Positions 49,675 to 59,809 of a DNA stretch of 64,000 nucleotides are shown piece by piece. The DNA is from Actinomadura mexicana (lineage in GTDB: Bacteria; Actinomycetota; Actinomycetes; Streptosporangiales; Streptosporangiaceae). The DNA lies in contig NZ_FZNP01000019.1 in NCBI RefSeq assembly GCF_900188105.1, forward strand, positions 62,001 through 126,000, read 5' to 3'. The translations under genes and the position numbers were made by a program. Position 1 is the first letter of the stretch, and every line of letters starts with the position of its first letter. Under the pieces are notes generated by a model that worked only from the letters and a program-made list of their open reading frames with translations, searched no databases and was not told the origin of the DNA.

Positions 49675-50907
49675 TCAGTACGCCATTATCCCCCGCGGGC
49701 CGCCGCCGGGCCATCGCGAGACCGCCGGGTCGCCGCCGTCGAGCAGGTGCGCGAGCGGGAGGGTGGCCGCGCCCACGGCGACCGCCTCCGGCCCGAGGTG
49801 GCACAGCTCGATCGAGGTCTGCGCGAACGGCTGGCGCAGCGCGTAGGCGGCGGTGGCCGCGACGATCCGGTCCAGCATCCGGCCGCCGATCAGCAGCCCC
49901 GCCCAGCCGCCGATGATGATCTTCTCCGGGCTGAACAGGTTGACCAGGTCGGCGATGCCCGCGCCGAGGTGTTCGGCGATGTCCTCGCGCAGGGCGGCCG
50001 CCGCCTCGGACGGGTCGGCCAGCAGCCCGGCGAGGGCGGCCTCCTCGTCCGTCCCGGCCGGGCCGCCCGCGGCCCTGTAGCGTTCCAGCAGAGCGGTCGC
50101 GCCGACATAGGACTCCAGGCAGCCGCGGGACCCGCACCGGCAGGGCGCGCCGCCGACCCGGGACGTCGTGTGGCCCCACTCGCCCGCGCTGCCGGCCGCG
50201 CCCCGGTACGGCGAGCCGTCGATCATCACGGCCGCGCCGACGCCGGATCCGATCAGGGCGACGACGGCGCCCCGATGCCCGCGTCCGGCGCCGAACCACA
50301 TCTCCGCCTGGCCGAGCGACGTCGCGCCGTTGTCCACGAACAGCGGCAGGCGGGTGCCCTCGCGCAGCATCCGCTCCAGCGGCACGCCGTCCCAGCCGAT
50401 GGTCTGGCAGTGCACGACGGCCTCCGGGCCGTGCTCGATCACGCCGGGGACGCCGACGCCGACACCGATGATCGACGCCGGGTCGACCGACGCGCCCTCG
50501 ATCACCGCCGGCAGGCCGTCCAGGATGTGCCGGACGACGGCGCGCTCGTCGTGGCCGCCGTCGCCGAGGGGCAGGTCGGCCTTGGCGAGCTGGGTCAGCT
50601 CCAGGTCGAACAGCTCGACCATCACCCGCGTCTCGCCGACGTCCACGCCGACGAGGTGGCCGTAACCGGCCGCGGTCTTCAGCAGCACGCGCGGCCGCCC
50701 GCCGTCGGACTCGACGCTGCCCGCCTCCACGACGAGCCCGGCCTCGATCAGCTCGCTGACCACGTTGCTGACCGACGCGGGGCTGAGGCCGGTCTCGCGG
50801 GCCAGGTCCTGGCGGCTGAGCGGCCCGTCGAAGTACAGCCGCCTCAGCAGCACCGACCGGTTGGTGCGGCGCAGGTCGCGCACGGTCCTCCGGCGCCGTT
50901 CCGGCAT
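49675..50907 (-). CDS. ROK-family transcriptional regulator (NagC/XylR-like)
   Basis: 410 residues. The N-terminal winged helix is NRSVLLRRLYFDGPLSRQDLARETGLSPASVSNVVSELIEAGLVVEAG. The ROK domain has VGVDVGETRVMVEL, VGVGVPGVIE and the zinc motif GAPCRCGSRGCLESYVG. It probably represses the divergent sugar ABC/beta-glucosidase operon until a sugar binds. A perfect inverted repeat at 50989-51021 lies in the shared gap. Confidence 0.92.
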   Translation of the reverse strand: MPERRRRTVRDLRRTNRSVLLRRLYFDGPLSRQDLARETGLSPASVSNVVSELIEAGLVVEAGSVESDGGRPRVLLKTAAGYGHLVGVDVGETRVMVELFDLELTQLAKADLPLGDGGHDERAVVRHILDGLPAVIEGASVDPASIIGVGVGVPGVIEHGPEAVVHCQTIGWDGVPLERMLREGTRLPLFVDNGATSLGQAEMWFGAGRGHRGAVVALIGSGVGAAVMIDGSPYRGAAGSAGEWGHTTSRVGGAPCRCGSRGCLESYVGATALLERYRAAGGPAGTDEEAALAGLLADPSEAAAALREDIAEHLGAGIADLVNLFSPEKIIIGGWAGLLIGGRMLDRIVAATAAYALRQPFAQTSIELCHLGPEAVAVGAATLPLAHLLDGGDPAVSRWPGGGPRGIMAY

Positions 50908-50988
50908 CGGCCCCCCTCATCCCGCGGCCCGGGCCGGGCCGCGTCCCCCGCAGGTTCTCAGGTCTTGACCCCGCCATTATGTCACTGC

Positions 50989-51021
50989 TTAGATCACGGC
51001 GTGAAATAAGGTGTGATCTAA
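50989..51021. promoter_or_regulatory. Probable ROK operator
   Basis: TTAGATCAC (50989-50997) and GTGATCTAA (51013-51021) are perfect 9-bp inverted repeats separated by 15 bases. They sit between the divergent ROK gene and the ABC operon, 43 bases before the substrate-binding protein start. The AT-rich arms stand out from the GC background. Confidence 0.72.
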
Positions 51022-51063
51022 CTCTCCGAGTGACCCCCGTCACCTGATCGGAAGGTCGAGCCG

Positions 51064-52374
51064 ATGCGTCCTACCCCCTCGCGGGCCCTCGCCGTCCTCG
51101 CGGCCGGGCTCCTGGCCGCCGCCGCGGCGGGCTGCGGCGGCGGCACCACGTCCGGCGGCGGGAACGGCGACCCGAAGACGCTGACCTACTGGGCCAGCAA
51201 CCAGGGCACCGACCTCGCGGCCGACCGGAAGGTGCTGGACCCCGAGCTGGCCAAGTTCGAGAAGCAGACCGGCATCAGGGTGAAGCTGGAGGTCGTCCCC
51301 TGGACCGACCTGCTCAACCGCATCCTCGCCGCCACCACCTCCGGCCAGGGGCCGGACGTGCTCAACATCGGCAACACCTGGTCGGCGTCGCTGCAGGCCA
51401 CCGGCGGCCTGCTGCCCTTCGATTCCGCGGCGATGGCCGAGGTCGGCGGCGCGGGGCGGTTCGTGCCCGCCGCGCTCGCCGCCGCGGGCGCCCGGGGCAA
51501 GGATCCTGCCGCCGTCCCGCTCTACTCCCTCGCCTACGGCCTCTACTACAACAAGAAGATGTTCGCGGACGCGGACCTGGACCCGCCCGGGACGTGGCAG
51601 GAACTCGTCGACGCCGGCCGCAGGCTCACCGGGGACGGCAGGTACGGCATCGCGATCGAGGGCGCCAGCATCCCCGAGAACGTCCACCAGGCGTTCACCC
51701 TGGGCCAGATGTACGGCGCCGACTTCTTCACCCCGGACGGCAGGCCGCAGTTCGCCACCCCGCAGGCCGTCGCGGCGGTCAAGTCCTACGTCGACCTGCT
51801 CGGCAAGGAGAGGATCGCCGCGCCGGGCAACGCCGAGTACTCGGCCAACCAGTCGCTGAACGACTTCGCCACCGGCAAGGCCGCGATGCTGCTGTGGCAG
51901 GCCACCACCAGCGGGCTCACCAACCTCGGCATGAAGCCCGGCGACTGGGGCGTCGTGCCGACCCCGAGGCCGTCCCCCGCGCCGCCGGGCGGCCGGAACG
52001 TCACCTCCATGGTCGCCGGCATCAACATCGCGGTCTTCAAGAGCACCGGCAACCGCGACGGCGCGCTGAAGTTCGTGAAGTTCATGACCGGCGACGAGGA
52101 GCAGAAGATCCTCAACAGGGCGTACGGGTCGCTGCCCTCGGTCGTCTCCGCGCAGAGCGACCCGGCCTTCGACACGGCCGACCTCAAGGTCTTCAAGGGC
52201 GTCCTCGCCACGAGCGCGGCGCCGCTGCCGCAGGTGCCGCAGGAGAGCCAGTTCGAGACGGCCGTCGGCACCGCCATGAAGGAGCTGTTCGCCGACGCCG
52301 CCGCCGGGCGCCCGATCACCGAGGCCAGGGTGCGGGAGCGGCTCACCGCCGCCCAGCAGCAGATGGGCGGGTAG
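51064..52374 (+). CDS. Sugar ABC transporter substrate-binding lipoprotein (SBP_bac_1)
   Basis: 436 residues with a lipoprotein leader (LAVLAAGLLAAAAAGCGGG; lipobox cysteine at about 25). The family-1 fold is shown by LTYWASNQGTDLAADRKVLDPELAKFEKQTGIRVKLEVVPWTDLLNRILAATTSGQGPDVLNIGNTW and DFATGKAAMLLWQATT. It binds a sugar outside the membrane for the two downstream permeases. ATG 51064 follows GGAAGG. The co-encoded beta-glucosidase suggests a beta-glucoside such as cellobiose. Confidence 0.93.
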   Translation: MRPTPSRALAVLAAGLLAAAAAGCGGGTTSGGGNGDPKTLTYWASNQGTDLAADRKVLDPELAKFEKQTGIRVKLEVVPWTDLLNRILAATTSGQGPDVLNIGNTWSASLQATGGLLPFDSAAMAEVGGAGRFVPAALAAAGARGKDPAAVPLYSLAYGLYYNKKMFADADLDPPGTWQELVDAGRRLTGDGRYGIAIEGASIPENVHQAFTLGQMYGADFFTPDGRPQFATPQAVAAVKSYVDLLGKERIAAPGNAEYSANQSLNDFATGKAAMLLWQATTSGLTNLGMKPGDWGVVPTPRPSPAPPGGRNVTSMVAGINIAVFKSTGNRDGALKFVKFMTGDEEQKILNRAYGSLPSVVSAQSDPAFDTADLKVFKGVLATSAAPLPQVPQESQFETAVGTAMKELFADAAAGRPITEARVRERLTAAQQQMGG

Positions 52375-52378
52375 CCGG

Positions 52379-53401
52379 ATGGCCTCCGCCGACGTGTCGG
52401 CCGCCGCCGTCTCCGCCGGGGGGACGGCGCGGCCGGAGGAGACCGGACCCGGCGGGCGGGGGCCCGCCGGGAGGGCGCGCGGGAGGCGGCCGCGGCTGCC
52501 TGCGGGCGCGCTGCCGTACCTGCTGCTCGCGCCCGCGGTCGTCGCCGAGCTGATCGTCCACGTGGTGCCGATCGCCGTCGGGGTCTGGATGAGCTTCAAG
52601 GAGCTCACCCTCTTCTACATCCGCGACTGGTCGAAGGCGCCCGGCAAGGGACTCGGCAACTACCGCGTCGCGGTGGACGCCGACGGCGCGATCGGCGCGG
52701 ACCTGCTGCGCTCGTTCCTGGTCACGCTCGCCGTCACACTCCTGGCGGTCGCACTGTCGTGGCTGTTCGGCGCCGCGGCGGCGATCCTCATGCAGGACCG
52801 CTTCCGGGGACGCGGGCCGCTGCGCGCGCTCTTCCTCGTCCCGTACGCGCTGCCGGTCTACGCCGCCGTGATGACCTGGGCGTTCATGTTCCAGCGCGAC
52901 AACGGCCTGGTGAACCACGTGCTGGCCGACCAGCTGCACCTGACCGGCGGGGACCGGCCGTTCTGGCTGATCGGCGGCAACAGCTTCTGGGCGCTGGTCA
53001 CCGTCGTCGTGTGGCGGTCGTGGCCGTTCGCCTTCCTGGTGCTGACCGCCGGGATGCAGAGCGTCTCCCGCGACCTGTACGAGGCCTCCGCGCTGGACGG
53101 CGCGGGCGTGTGGCGGCAGATCCGGCACATCACGCTGCCGGCGCTGCGGCCCGTCAACCAGGTGCTCGTCCTGGTGCTGTTCCTGTGGACCTTCAACGAC
53201 TTCAACACGCCGTTCGTCCTGTTCGGCAGGGCCGCGCCGGAGGGCGGAGACCTGGTCTCGGTGCACATCTACCACGCCTCGTTCGTCACCTGGAACTTCG
53301 GGACGGGCTCGGCGATGTCGGTGCTGCTCCTGCTGTTCCTGCTGCTGGCCACGGTGGCGTACCTGCTCGCCACGTCGAGGAGGAGGCCCGCGCATGGCTG
53401 A
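52379..53401 (+). CDS. Sugar ABC transporter permease (MalF-like)
   Basis: 340 residues with a charged N-terminal tail of about 40 residues and six membrane helices beginning LPYLLLAPAVVAELIVHVVPIAVGVWMSF. The coupling motif is SRDLYEASALDGAGVWRQIRHITLPALRP. It starts 5 bases after the lipoprotein stop and overlaps the next permease by 8 bases. No ATPase is encoded here, so a shared MsiK-type ATPase is likely used, as known for such actinomycete importers. Confidence 0.93.
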   Translation: MASADVSAAAVSAGGTARPEETGPGGRGPAGRARGRRPRLPAGALPYLLLAPAVVAELIVHVVPIAVGVWMSFKELTLFYIRDWSKAPGKGLGNYRVAVDADGAIGADLLRSFLVTLAVTLLAVALSWLFGAAAAILMQDRFRGRGPLRALFLVPYALPVYAAVMTWAFMFQRDNGLVNHVLADQLHLTGGDRPFWLIGGNSFWALVTVVVWRSWPFAFLVLTAGMQSVSRDLYEASALDGAGVWRQIRHITLPALRPVNQVLVLVLFLWTFNDFNTPFVLFGRAAPEGGDLVSVHIYHASFVTWNFGTGSAMSVLLLLFLLLATVAYLLATSRRRPAHG

Positions 53402-54272
53402 CCCGCGTCCCGTCCGCAGGGGCCGGGCGCCGACCGACCCGCCCGCCTCGTTCGTCTGGACGCGGCGGATCGTGCTGGCCCTGCTGGCCGCGTTCACCCT
53501 CCTCCCGGTCTACGCGATGGCCAGCTCGTCGCTGAAGCCGCTGGAGGACGTGCAGCGCCGGTTCCGGTGGCTCCCGTCGCAGCCGACGGTCCGCCCCTAC
53601 ATTGACATGTGGTCGACCGTTCCGCTGGCCCGCTACTTCGCCAACAGCGTGATCGTGGCGGGCGGCGCGACGCTGGCGTCCGTGGCGATCGCGATCGGGG
53701 CGGCGTACGCCGTCAGCCGGTACCGGTTCGCCGGCCGCCGGGCGTTCACGGTGACGGTGCTGTCCACGCAGATGTTCCCGGGGATCCTGTTCCTGCTCCC
53801 GCTGTTCCTGATCTTCGTGAACGCGGGGAACGCGACCGGCGTCGCCCTCTACGGCAGCCGGGGCGCGCTCATCCTCACCTACCTGACGTTCTCGCTGCCG
53901 TTCTCGATCTGGATACTCGCCGGCTACTTCGAGTCGATCCCGCGGGAACTGGACGAGGCGGCCCGGGTGGACGGCTGCGGCCCGGTCGGCGCGCTGCTGC
54001 GGGTGATCGTCCCGGCGTCGCTGCCCGGCATCGTCGCGGTGACCGTCTACGCGTTCATGACGGCCTGGGGCGAGGTCCTGTTCGCCTCGGTGATGACCAA
54101 CGACCAGACCCGCACCCTCGCGATCGGACTGCAGGGCTACTCCACGCAGCACGAGGTCTACTGGAACCAGGTGATGGCCGCCTCCCTCGTGGTGAGCGTC
54201 CCCGTCGTCGCCGGGTTCCTGCTGCTCCAGCGCTTCCTGGTGGCCGGGCTGACCGCCGGCTCCGTCAAGTGA
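53394..54272 (+). CDS. Sugar ABC transporter permease (MalG-like)
   Basis: 292 residues, six helices from [24 protein letters not shown], with the coupling loop [30 protein letters not shown] and the C-terminal TAGSVK ending usual for the family. It pairs with the preceding permease, overlapping it by 8 bases. Confidence 0.93.
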   Translation: MADPRPVRRGRAPTDPPASFVWTRRIVLALLAAFTLLPVYAMASSSLKPLEDVQRRFRWLPSQPTVRPYIDMWSTVPLARYFANSVIVAGGATLASVAIAIGAAYAVSRYRFAGRRAFTVTVLSTQMFPGILFLLPLFLIFVNAGNATGVALYGSRGALILTYLTFSLPFSIWILAGYFESIPRELDEAARVDGCGPVGALLRVIVPASLPGIVAVTVYAFMTAWGEVLFASVMTNDQTRTLAIGLQGYSTQHEVYWNQVMAASLVVSVPVVAGFLLLQRFLVAGLTAGSVK

Positions 54273-54300
54273 CCCGTCTCGACGAACCCGAGGGAGACCC

Positions 54301-55680
54301 GTGCCCATCGACGACCTGACCGCGTTCGCCCCCGACTTCGCCTGGGGGGCGGCCACCTCCGCCTACCAGGTCGAGGGGGCCGTCGCGGAGGACGGCCGCG
54401 CCCCCTCCATCTGGGACGCGTTCTGCCGCGTCCCGGGCGCGATCGCCGGGGGCGACACCGGCGACACCGCCTGCGACCACTACCACCGCTGGCCCGCGGA
54501 CATCGCGCTGATGGCGGAGCTCGGGCTGCGCGCCTACCGGTTCTCGATCGCCTGGCCGCGGGTGCTGCCCGCCGGCGGCGGCCCGGTCAACGCGGCCGGC
54601 CTCGCCTTCTACGACCGGCTCGTCGACGCCCTGCTCGCGGCCGGGATCGAGCCCCACCCGACCCTGTACCACTGGGACCTGCCGCAGGCACTGCAGGACC
54701 GCGGCGGCTGGCCGTCCCGCGACACCGCCGAGCGGTTCGCCGAGTACGCCTCCGTCGTCGCCGCGGCGCTCGGCGACCGCGTCACGTCGTGGGCCACCCT
54801 CAACGAGCCGGTGTGCGCGGCCTGGATCGGGCACCTGCAGGGGACCATGGCGCCAGGCGTCGCCGACATCCGCGCGGCCGTGCCCGCCGCCTACCACCTG
54901 CTGCTGGCACACGGCCTCGGCGTCCAGGCCGTGCGCGCGGCCGCCCCCGGCGCCCGCGTGGGCATCGTCAACCTGCTCACCGACTGCGAGCCGGGCGGTG
55001 CAGGCGAGGCGGACGCGGCGGCGGCCCGGCGCGAGGACGGCCACCACAACCGCTGGTGGCTCGACCCGATCCACGGCCGCGGGCTGCCCGCCGACATGAT
55101 CGAGGTGTACGGGGTGGAGCCGCCGGTGCGGCCCGGCGACCTGGAGGCGATCGCCGCGCCGCTGGACTGGCTCGGCGTCAACTACTACCGCCGGTCCGTC
55201 ACCGTCGCCGACCCCGGCGGCCCGCCGCCGCACACCCGGCAGATCACCCCGGCGGGAACGCCGCGCACCGGCATGGACTGGGAGATCCACCCGGACCGGC
55301 TGGCGAAGATCCTCGTCCGCGTCACCGAGGACTACGCGCCGCGCAGCATCATGGTCACCGAGAACGGCGCCGCCTACGCCGACACGGTGGCGCCCGGCGG
55401 GGCCGTCCACGACGCCGAGCGCGCCGCCTACCTGGAGGCGCACCTGTCGGCGTGCGCGTCGGCGATCCGCGCGGGCGTCCCCCTGGACGGCTACTTCGCC
55501 TGGTCGCTGCTGGACAACTTCGAGTGGGCCTACGGGTACGCGCAGCGGTTCGGGCTCGTGCACGTCGACTTCGCCACACAGGAACGCCGCGTCAAGGACA
55601 GCGGGCGCCGGTACGCCGAGATCATCCGCGCGCACCGCGACCTCCGGGCGCGGCCCCTGGCGGCCCGCTCTCTAGAGTGA
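54301..55680 (+). CDS. bglA: GH1 beta-glucosidase
   Basis: 459 residues of glycoside hydrolase family 1, a TIM barrel. [14 protein letters not shown] is the N-terminal signature, [13 protein letters not shown] has the acid/base glutamate (about E169), and [11 protein letters not shown] the nucleophile (about E354). No signal peptide, so it cleaves imported beta-glucosides in the cytoplasm. GTG 54301 follows GAGGGAG, 28 bases after the permease. It is the last gene of the ROK-controlled operon. Confidence 0.94.
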   Translation: MPIDDLTAFAPDFAWGAATSAYQVEGAVAEDGRAPSIWDAFCRVPGAIAGGDTGDTACDHYHRWPADIALMAELGLRAYRFSIAWPRVLPAGGGPVNAAGLAFYDRLVDALLAAGIEPHPTLYHWDLPQALQDRGGWPSRDTAERFAEYASVVAAALGDRVTSWATLNEPVCAAWIGHLQGTMAPGVADIRAAVPAAYHLLLAHGLGVQAVRAAAPGARVGIVNLLTDCEPGGAGEADAAAARREDGHHNRWWLDPIHGRGLPADMIEVYGVEPPVRPGDLEAIAAPLDWLGVNYYRRSVTVADPGGPPPHTRQITPAGTPRTGMDWEIHPDRLAKILVRVTEDYAPRSIMVTENGAAYADTVAPGGAVHDAERAAYLEAHLSACASAIRAGVPLDGYFAWSLLDNFEWAYGYAQRFGLVHVDFATQERRVKDSGRRYAEIIRAHRDLRARPLAARSLE

Positions 55681-55714
55681 GGGCCGACCGGCTCAGGCGA
55701 GGTGAGGAGGCCGG

Positions 55715-58700
55715 GTGGGCGGGATCCTTGTGGCCAACCGGGGAGAGATCGCGCTGCGGGTCGTCCGGGCCGCGTCCGAACTGGGCCTGCGGACGGTCGC
55801 CGTGCACACCCGCGACGACGCCGCCTCGCCGCACGCCCGGCGCGCCGACGAGACGCGCGTCCTGCCCGGCGAAGGCGCCGCCGGATACCTCGACGCGGAC
55901 GCGCTCATCGCCGCCGCGAAGGACGCCGGCGCCACGGCCGTCCACCCCGGCTACGGCTTCCTGAGCGAGAACGCGGGCTTCGCCGCCGGCTGCGCCGCGG
56001 CCGGGCTGGCCTTCGTCGGCCCGCGCCCGGAGCTGCTGGAGCTGTTCGGCGACAAGACCAGGGCGCGCGGCCTGGCGCGGGAGGCGGGCGTGCCCGTGAC
56101 GCCCGGCACGCCGGGCGCGGCGGGCCTCGCCGAGGCCGAGGCCTTCGCGCGCGAGCACGGCACCGTCGTGATCAAGGCGCTCGCGGGCGGCGGCGGGCGC
56201 GGCATGCGCGTCGTCACCGGCCCCGCCGCCGTGGCGGACGCCTACGAGCGGTGCCGGTCGGAGGCGCTCGCCTCCTTCGGCGGCGGCGAGCTGTACGCCG
56301 AGAAGTACGTGCCGCGGGCCCGCCACATCGAGGTCCAGGTCGCGGGCGACGGCTCCGGGGCCGCCACCCACCTGTGGGAGCGCGACTGCAGCGTCCAGCG
56401 CCGCCACCAGAAGCTGATCGAGATCGCCCCCGCGCCCGCGCTGCCCGAAGGCGTCAGGGACGCGCTGCTGGACGCCGCTCTGCGCATGGCGGCCCGGGTC
56501 CGCTACGAGGGCCTCGGCACCTTCGAGTTCCTCGTCGACGGCGAGGCGTTCTGGTTCCTGGAGGCCAACCCCCGGCTCCAGGTCGAGCACACCGTGACCG
56601 AGGAGATCACCGGCGTCGACCTGGTGAAGGCGCAGATCAGGCTGGCGCTGGGGGAGGACCTCGCCGGGGTGGGCCTGGCCGCGCCGCCGCGGGCGTCCGG
56701 CTGCGCCGTCCAGGTGCGGGTCAACGCCGAGACGATCGGCGCGGACGGCGCGCCCCGCCCGAGCGCCGGGACGCTCACCGCGTTCGCGCCGCCGTCCGGG
56801 CCCGGCGTCCGCGTCGACACCCACGGGTACGCCGGCCTCCGCACGAGCCCGCGCTACGACCCGCTGCTCGCCAAGGTCATCGCCCGCGCGGAGGACCTGC
56901 CGTCCGCCGCCGCCCGCGCGCACGGCGCCCTCGGCGAGTTCGAGATCGCGGGCGTGGCGACGAGCATCGCGCTGCTGCAGGGCGTGCTGCGCCACCCCGG
57001 CTTCACCTCCGGCGGCGCCGGCACGTCGTTCATCGCCGACCACCTGCCCGAGCTGCTGGACAGCGAGCACCGCCGGTACTACGTCGAGACGGCCCGGAGC
57101 ACTGCCGGGCGCGAGCCCGCGGCCGTCCCGGACGCGCCGCCCGGCACGGTCGCCGTCCCCGCGCCGACGCAGGGGACGGTCGTGAGCGTCGAGGTGGCCG
57201 AGGGCGACCTCGTCCGGGCCGGGGCGCCGGTGTTGATCCTCGAAGCGATGAAGATGGAGCACGTCGTCCGCGCGGGAGAGGCGGGCATCGTCCGGGCCCT
57301 GGCCGCCGCGCCCGGCGACACCGTCGCCGCGGGCGCGCCGCTGCTGTTCACCGAGCCCGCCGAGGGAGGCGGCGATCACGCCGCCGAGGACCAGGCGGCC
57401 GACCTCGACCTGATCCGCGCCGACCTCGCCGAGACGCTGCGCCGGCACGAGATCGGACTCGACGCGGCCCGCCCCGAGGCGGTGGCCGGGCGGCACGCGC
57501 GCGGCCGCCGCACCGCGCGGGAGAACATCGACGACCTGTGCGACGCCGGCACGTTCGTCGAGTACGGCGCCCTCGTCATCGCCGCGCAGCGGCGGCGCCG
57601 CTCCCTCGACGACCTCATCGAGCGCACCCCCGCCGACGGCATGGTCTGCGGCATCGGCGACGTCGACGGCGCGCAGGCCGTCGTCATGTCCTACGACTAC
57701 ACCGTCCTCGCCGGGACGCAGGGCCACCTGAACCACCGCAAGACCGACCGCATGCTCGACATCGCCCACCGCCGCCGCCTGCCGCTCGTGCTGTTCGCCG
57801 AGGGCGGCGGGGGACGCCCCGGCGACACCGACTCCACGACCGTCTCGGGCCTGGACGTGACGACGTTCCACGCGATGGGGCGGCTCAGCGGCGCCGTCCC
57901 GTCCGTCGGCGTCGCGAGCGGGCGCTGCTTCGCCGGGAACGCGGCCCTGCTCGGCTGCTGCGACGTCATCATCGCCACCCGGGACGCCAACATCGGCATG
58001 GGCGGCCCCGCCATGATCGAGGGCGGCGGCCTCGGCGTCTTCACGCCCGAGGAGATCGGCCCGGTCGCCGACCAGGAACCGAACGGCGTCATCGACATCG
58101 TGGTGGACGACGAGGCCGGGGCGGTCCGGGCGGCCCGCCAGTACCTGTCCTACTTCCGGGGCCCCTCCGACGGCTGGACCTGCGACGACCAGCGGATCCT
58201 GCGGCACCTCGTCCCGGCGAACCGGCTGCGCGCCTACGACGTCCGCCGCGCCGTCGCCCACCTCGCCGACACCGGGTCGGTGCTGGAGCTGCGCCGCGCG
58301 TTCGGGGTCGGGATCATCACCGCGCTGGTCCGGGTCGAGGGCCGCCCGATGGGCCTGATCGCCAGCAACCCGGCGCACCTCGGCGGCGCCATCGACCGCG
58401 ACGCCGCGGACAAGGCCGCCCGGTTCCTGCAGCTGTGCGACGCGCACGGCCTGCCGGTGGTGTCCCTGTGCGACACCCCCGGCTTCATGGTCGGCCCGGA
58501 CGCCGAGCGGACCGCCACCGTCCGGCACTTCAGCCGCCTGTTCGTCATCGGCGCCAACCTGCGCGTCCCGATCGTCGCGATCGTGCTGCGCAAGGGCTAC
58601 GGGCTCGGCGCGCAGGCCATGGCGGGCGGCGGGTTCACGGCGCCGCTCGCGACCCTCGCCTGGCCCACCGGCGAGATCGGCGGCATGGGGCTGGAGGGCG

Positions 58701-58930
58701 CCGTCCGGCTCGGGTTCCGCAAGGAGCTGGAGGCCGCCGAGGACCCGCGCGCGATGTTCGAGCAGATGGTCGCCGCGGCCTACGAGCACGGCAAGGCGCT
58801 GCACGCGGCCACCGTGTTCGAGCTGGACGACGTCATCGACCCCGCCGACACCCGGCGCTGGATCACCGCCGTGCTGGCCGCCGCCCCGCAGACCGGTGAC
58901 CGTCCCCGCCCGTGGATCGACACGTGGTGA
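55715..58930 (+). CDS. Single-chain biotin-dependent acyl-CoA carboxylase
   Basis: 1071 residues with all parts in one chain. The biotin carboxylase covers about 1-450 (ILVANRGEIALRVVRAASELG; FLEANPRLQVEHTVTEEITGVDLV), the biotin carrier about 470-550 with EAMKMEHVV (biotinyl lysine K513), and the carboxyltransferase from about 560 to the end (GRRTARENIDDLCDAGTFVEYGA; LCDTPGFMVGPDAE). Actinobacteria usually split these into AccA and AccD subunits. The order and length match the single-chain long-chain acyl-CoA carboxylase known from mycobacteria. It carboxylates an acyl-CoA, exact chain length unknown. GTG 55715 follows GAGGAGG. Its last 68 bases overlap the end of the ABC ATPase gene on the other strand. 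Confidence 0.92.
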   Translation: MGGILVANRGEIALRVVRAASELGLRTVAVHTRDDAASPHARRADETRVLPGEGAAGYLDADALIAAAKDAGATAVHPGYGFLSENAGFAAGCAAAGLAFVGPRPELLELFGDKTRARGLAREAGVPVTPGTPGAAGLAEAEAFAREHGTVVIKALAGGGGRGMRVVTGPAAVADAYERCRSEALASFGGGELYAEKYVPRARHIEVQVAGDGSGAATHLWERDCSVQRRHQKLIEIAPAPALPEGVRDALLDAALRMAARVRYEGLGTFEFLVDGEAFWFLEANPRLQVEHTVTEEITGVDLVKAQIRLALGEDLAGVGLAAPPRASGCAVQVRVNAETIGADGAPRPSAGTLTAFAPPSGPGVRVDTHGYAGLRTSPRYDPLLAKVIARAEDLPSAAARAHGALGEFEIAGVATSIALLQGVLRHPGFTSGGAGTSFIADHLPELLDSEHRRYYVETARSTAGREPAAVPDAPPGTVAVPAPTQGTVVSVEVAEGDLVRAGAPVLILEAMKMEHVVRAGEAGIVRALAAAPGDTVAAGAPLLFTEPAEGGGDHAAEDQAADLDLIRADLAETLRRHEIGLDAARPEAVAGRHARGRRTARENIDDLCDAGTFVEYGALVIAAQRRRRSLDDLIERTPADGMVCGIGDVDGAQAVVMSYDYTVLAGTQGHLNHRKTDRMLDIAHRRRLPLVLFAEGGGGRPGDTDSTTVSGLDVTTFHAMGRLSGAVPSVGVASGRCFAGNAALLGCCDVIIATRDANIGMGGPAMIEGGGLGVFTPEEIGPVADQEPNGVIDIVVDDEAGAVRAARQYLSYFRGPSDGWTCDDQRILRHLVPANRLRAYDVRRAVAHLADTGSVLELRRAFGVGIITALVRVEGRPMGLIASNPAHLGGAIDRDAADKAARFLQLCDAHGLPVVSLCDTPGFMVGPDAERTATVRHFSRLFVIGANLRVPIVAIVLRKGYGLGAQAMAGGGFTAPLATLAWPTGEIGGMGLEGAVRLGFRKELEAAEDPRAMFEQMVAAAYEHGKALHAATVFELDDVIDPADTRRWITAVLAAAPQTGDRPRPWIDTW

Positions 58931-59708
58931 CGGACGGGCCGGTGCGGTAGGCGTCGCGCACGCGGGGATCGGCCCGCACCTCCGCCGGTGGCCCGGCGGC
59001 GATCACCTTGCCGCCGTCCAGGACGTGCAGGACGTCGCAGACGCCGAGCACCGGCTCGATCTCGTCCTCCACGACCAGCACCGCCAGCCCCTCCCCGGCC
59101 AGGTCCCGCAGCAGGACCTCCAGGGCCCGCGCACGCCGCACCGGGAGGCCCGCCCACGGCTCGTCCAGCACGAGCACGGCCGGTTCGGTGGCCAGGGCCC
59201 GCGCCAGGTCCACCAACCCGGCGACGCCGGGCGGCGCGTCCCGGACGGGCCTCCGCGCGTGGTCCTGGATGCCGATTCGGGCGAGGAGCGCGTCAGTGGC
59301 GGCGCCCGCGTCGCGGCGTGCCTCGAAGCGGCGCCGCCACCGGTCCCGCGCCGTGCGCCCCGGCTGCTCGCGCGTCATCGCGTGCCTGGCCGCGGCGGCC
59401 TGGACGGCGTCCCGGACGGTCGTCGAACCGGCCGCGCCCGCCCGCTGGAACGTGCGGGCGATGCCGCGCCGGGCGCGTTCCCGCGCCGCGCTGCGCGTCA
59501 GGTCGGCGTCGCCCAGCAGGACGGCGCCCGCCGCCGGGCGCCGCAGCCCCGTGATCACGTCGCACAGGGTCGTCTTTCCGGCGCCGCTCGGGCCGACCAG
59601 GCCGGTGACCGTGCCGGGCGGAGCGGTCAGCCCCGCCCCGTCGACCGCCGTCAGCGGGCCGAAGCGGACCGTCACGTCCCGCACCCGCAGGCCCTCCGCA
59701 GCGGCCAT
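58863..59708 (-). CDS. Lone LivG-like ABC ATP-binding protein with degraded signature motif
   Basis: 281 residues. Walker A is GPSGAGKTTLCDVITGL and Walker B AVLVLDEPWAGL, in the branched-chain amino-acid (LivG) style, including RRGIARTFQRAGAAGSTTVRDAVQAAA. Where LivG has an LSxGQ signature, this reads DAPPGVAGLVDLARAL, so the ABC signature is lost or strongly altered. No permease or binding protein is adjacent. It may be a decaying gene or a non-transport ATPase. The C-terminal 70 residues become arginine-rich and overlap the carboxylase gene by 68 bases. ATG 59708 is the start. Confidence 0.75.
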   Translation of the reverse strand: MAAAEGLRVRDVTVRFGPLTAVDGAGLTAPPGTVTGLVGPSGAGKTTLCDVITGLRRPAAGAVLLGDADLTRSAARERARRGIARTFQRAGAAGSTTVRDAVQAAAARHAMTREQPGRTARDRWRRRFEARRDAGAATDALLARIGIQDHARRPVRDAPPGVAGLVDLARALATEPAVLVLDEPWAGLPVRRARALEVLLRDLAGEGLAVLVVEDEIEPVLGVCDVLHVLDGGKVIAAGPPAEVRADPRVRDAYRTGPSVTTCRSTGGDGHRSAGRRPARR

Positions 59709-59809
59709 GGCACCCGCCCTCCGCGCCTCGTGTGATGTGGATCACTGCGGGTCCACACCCTACTGAGGCGCGCGGTCGGGGGCAACGGACCGGGGCGAAG
59801 GCGGGACGG

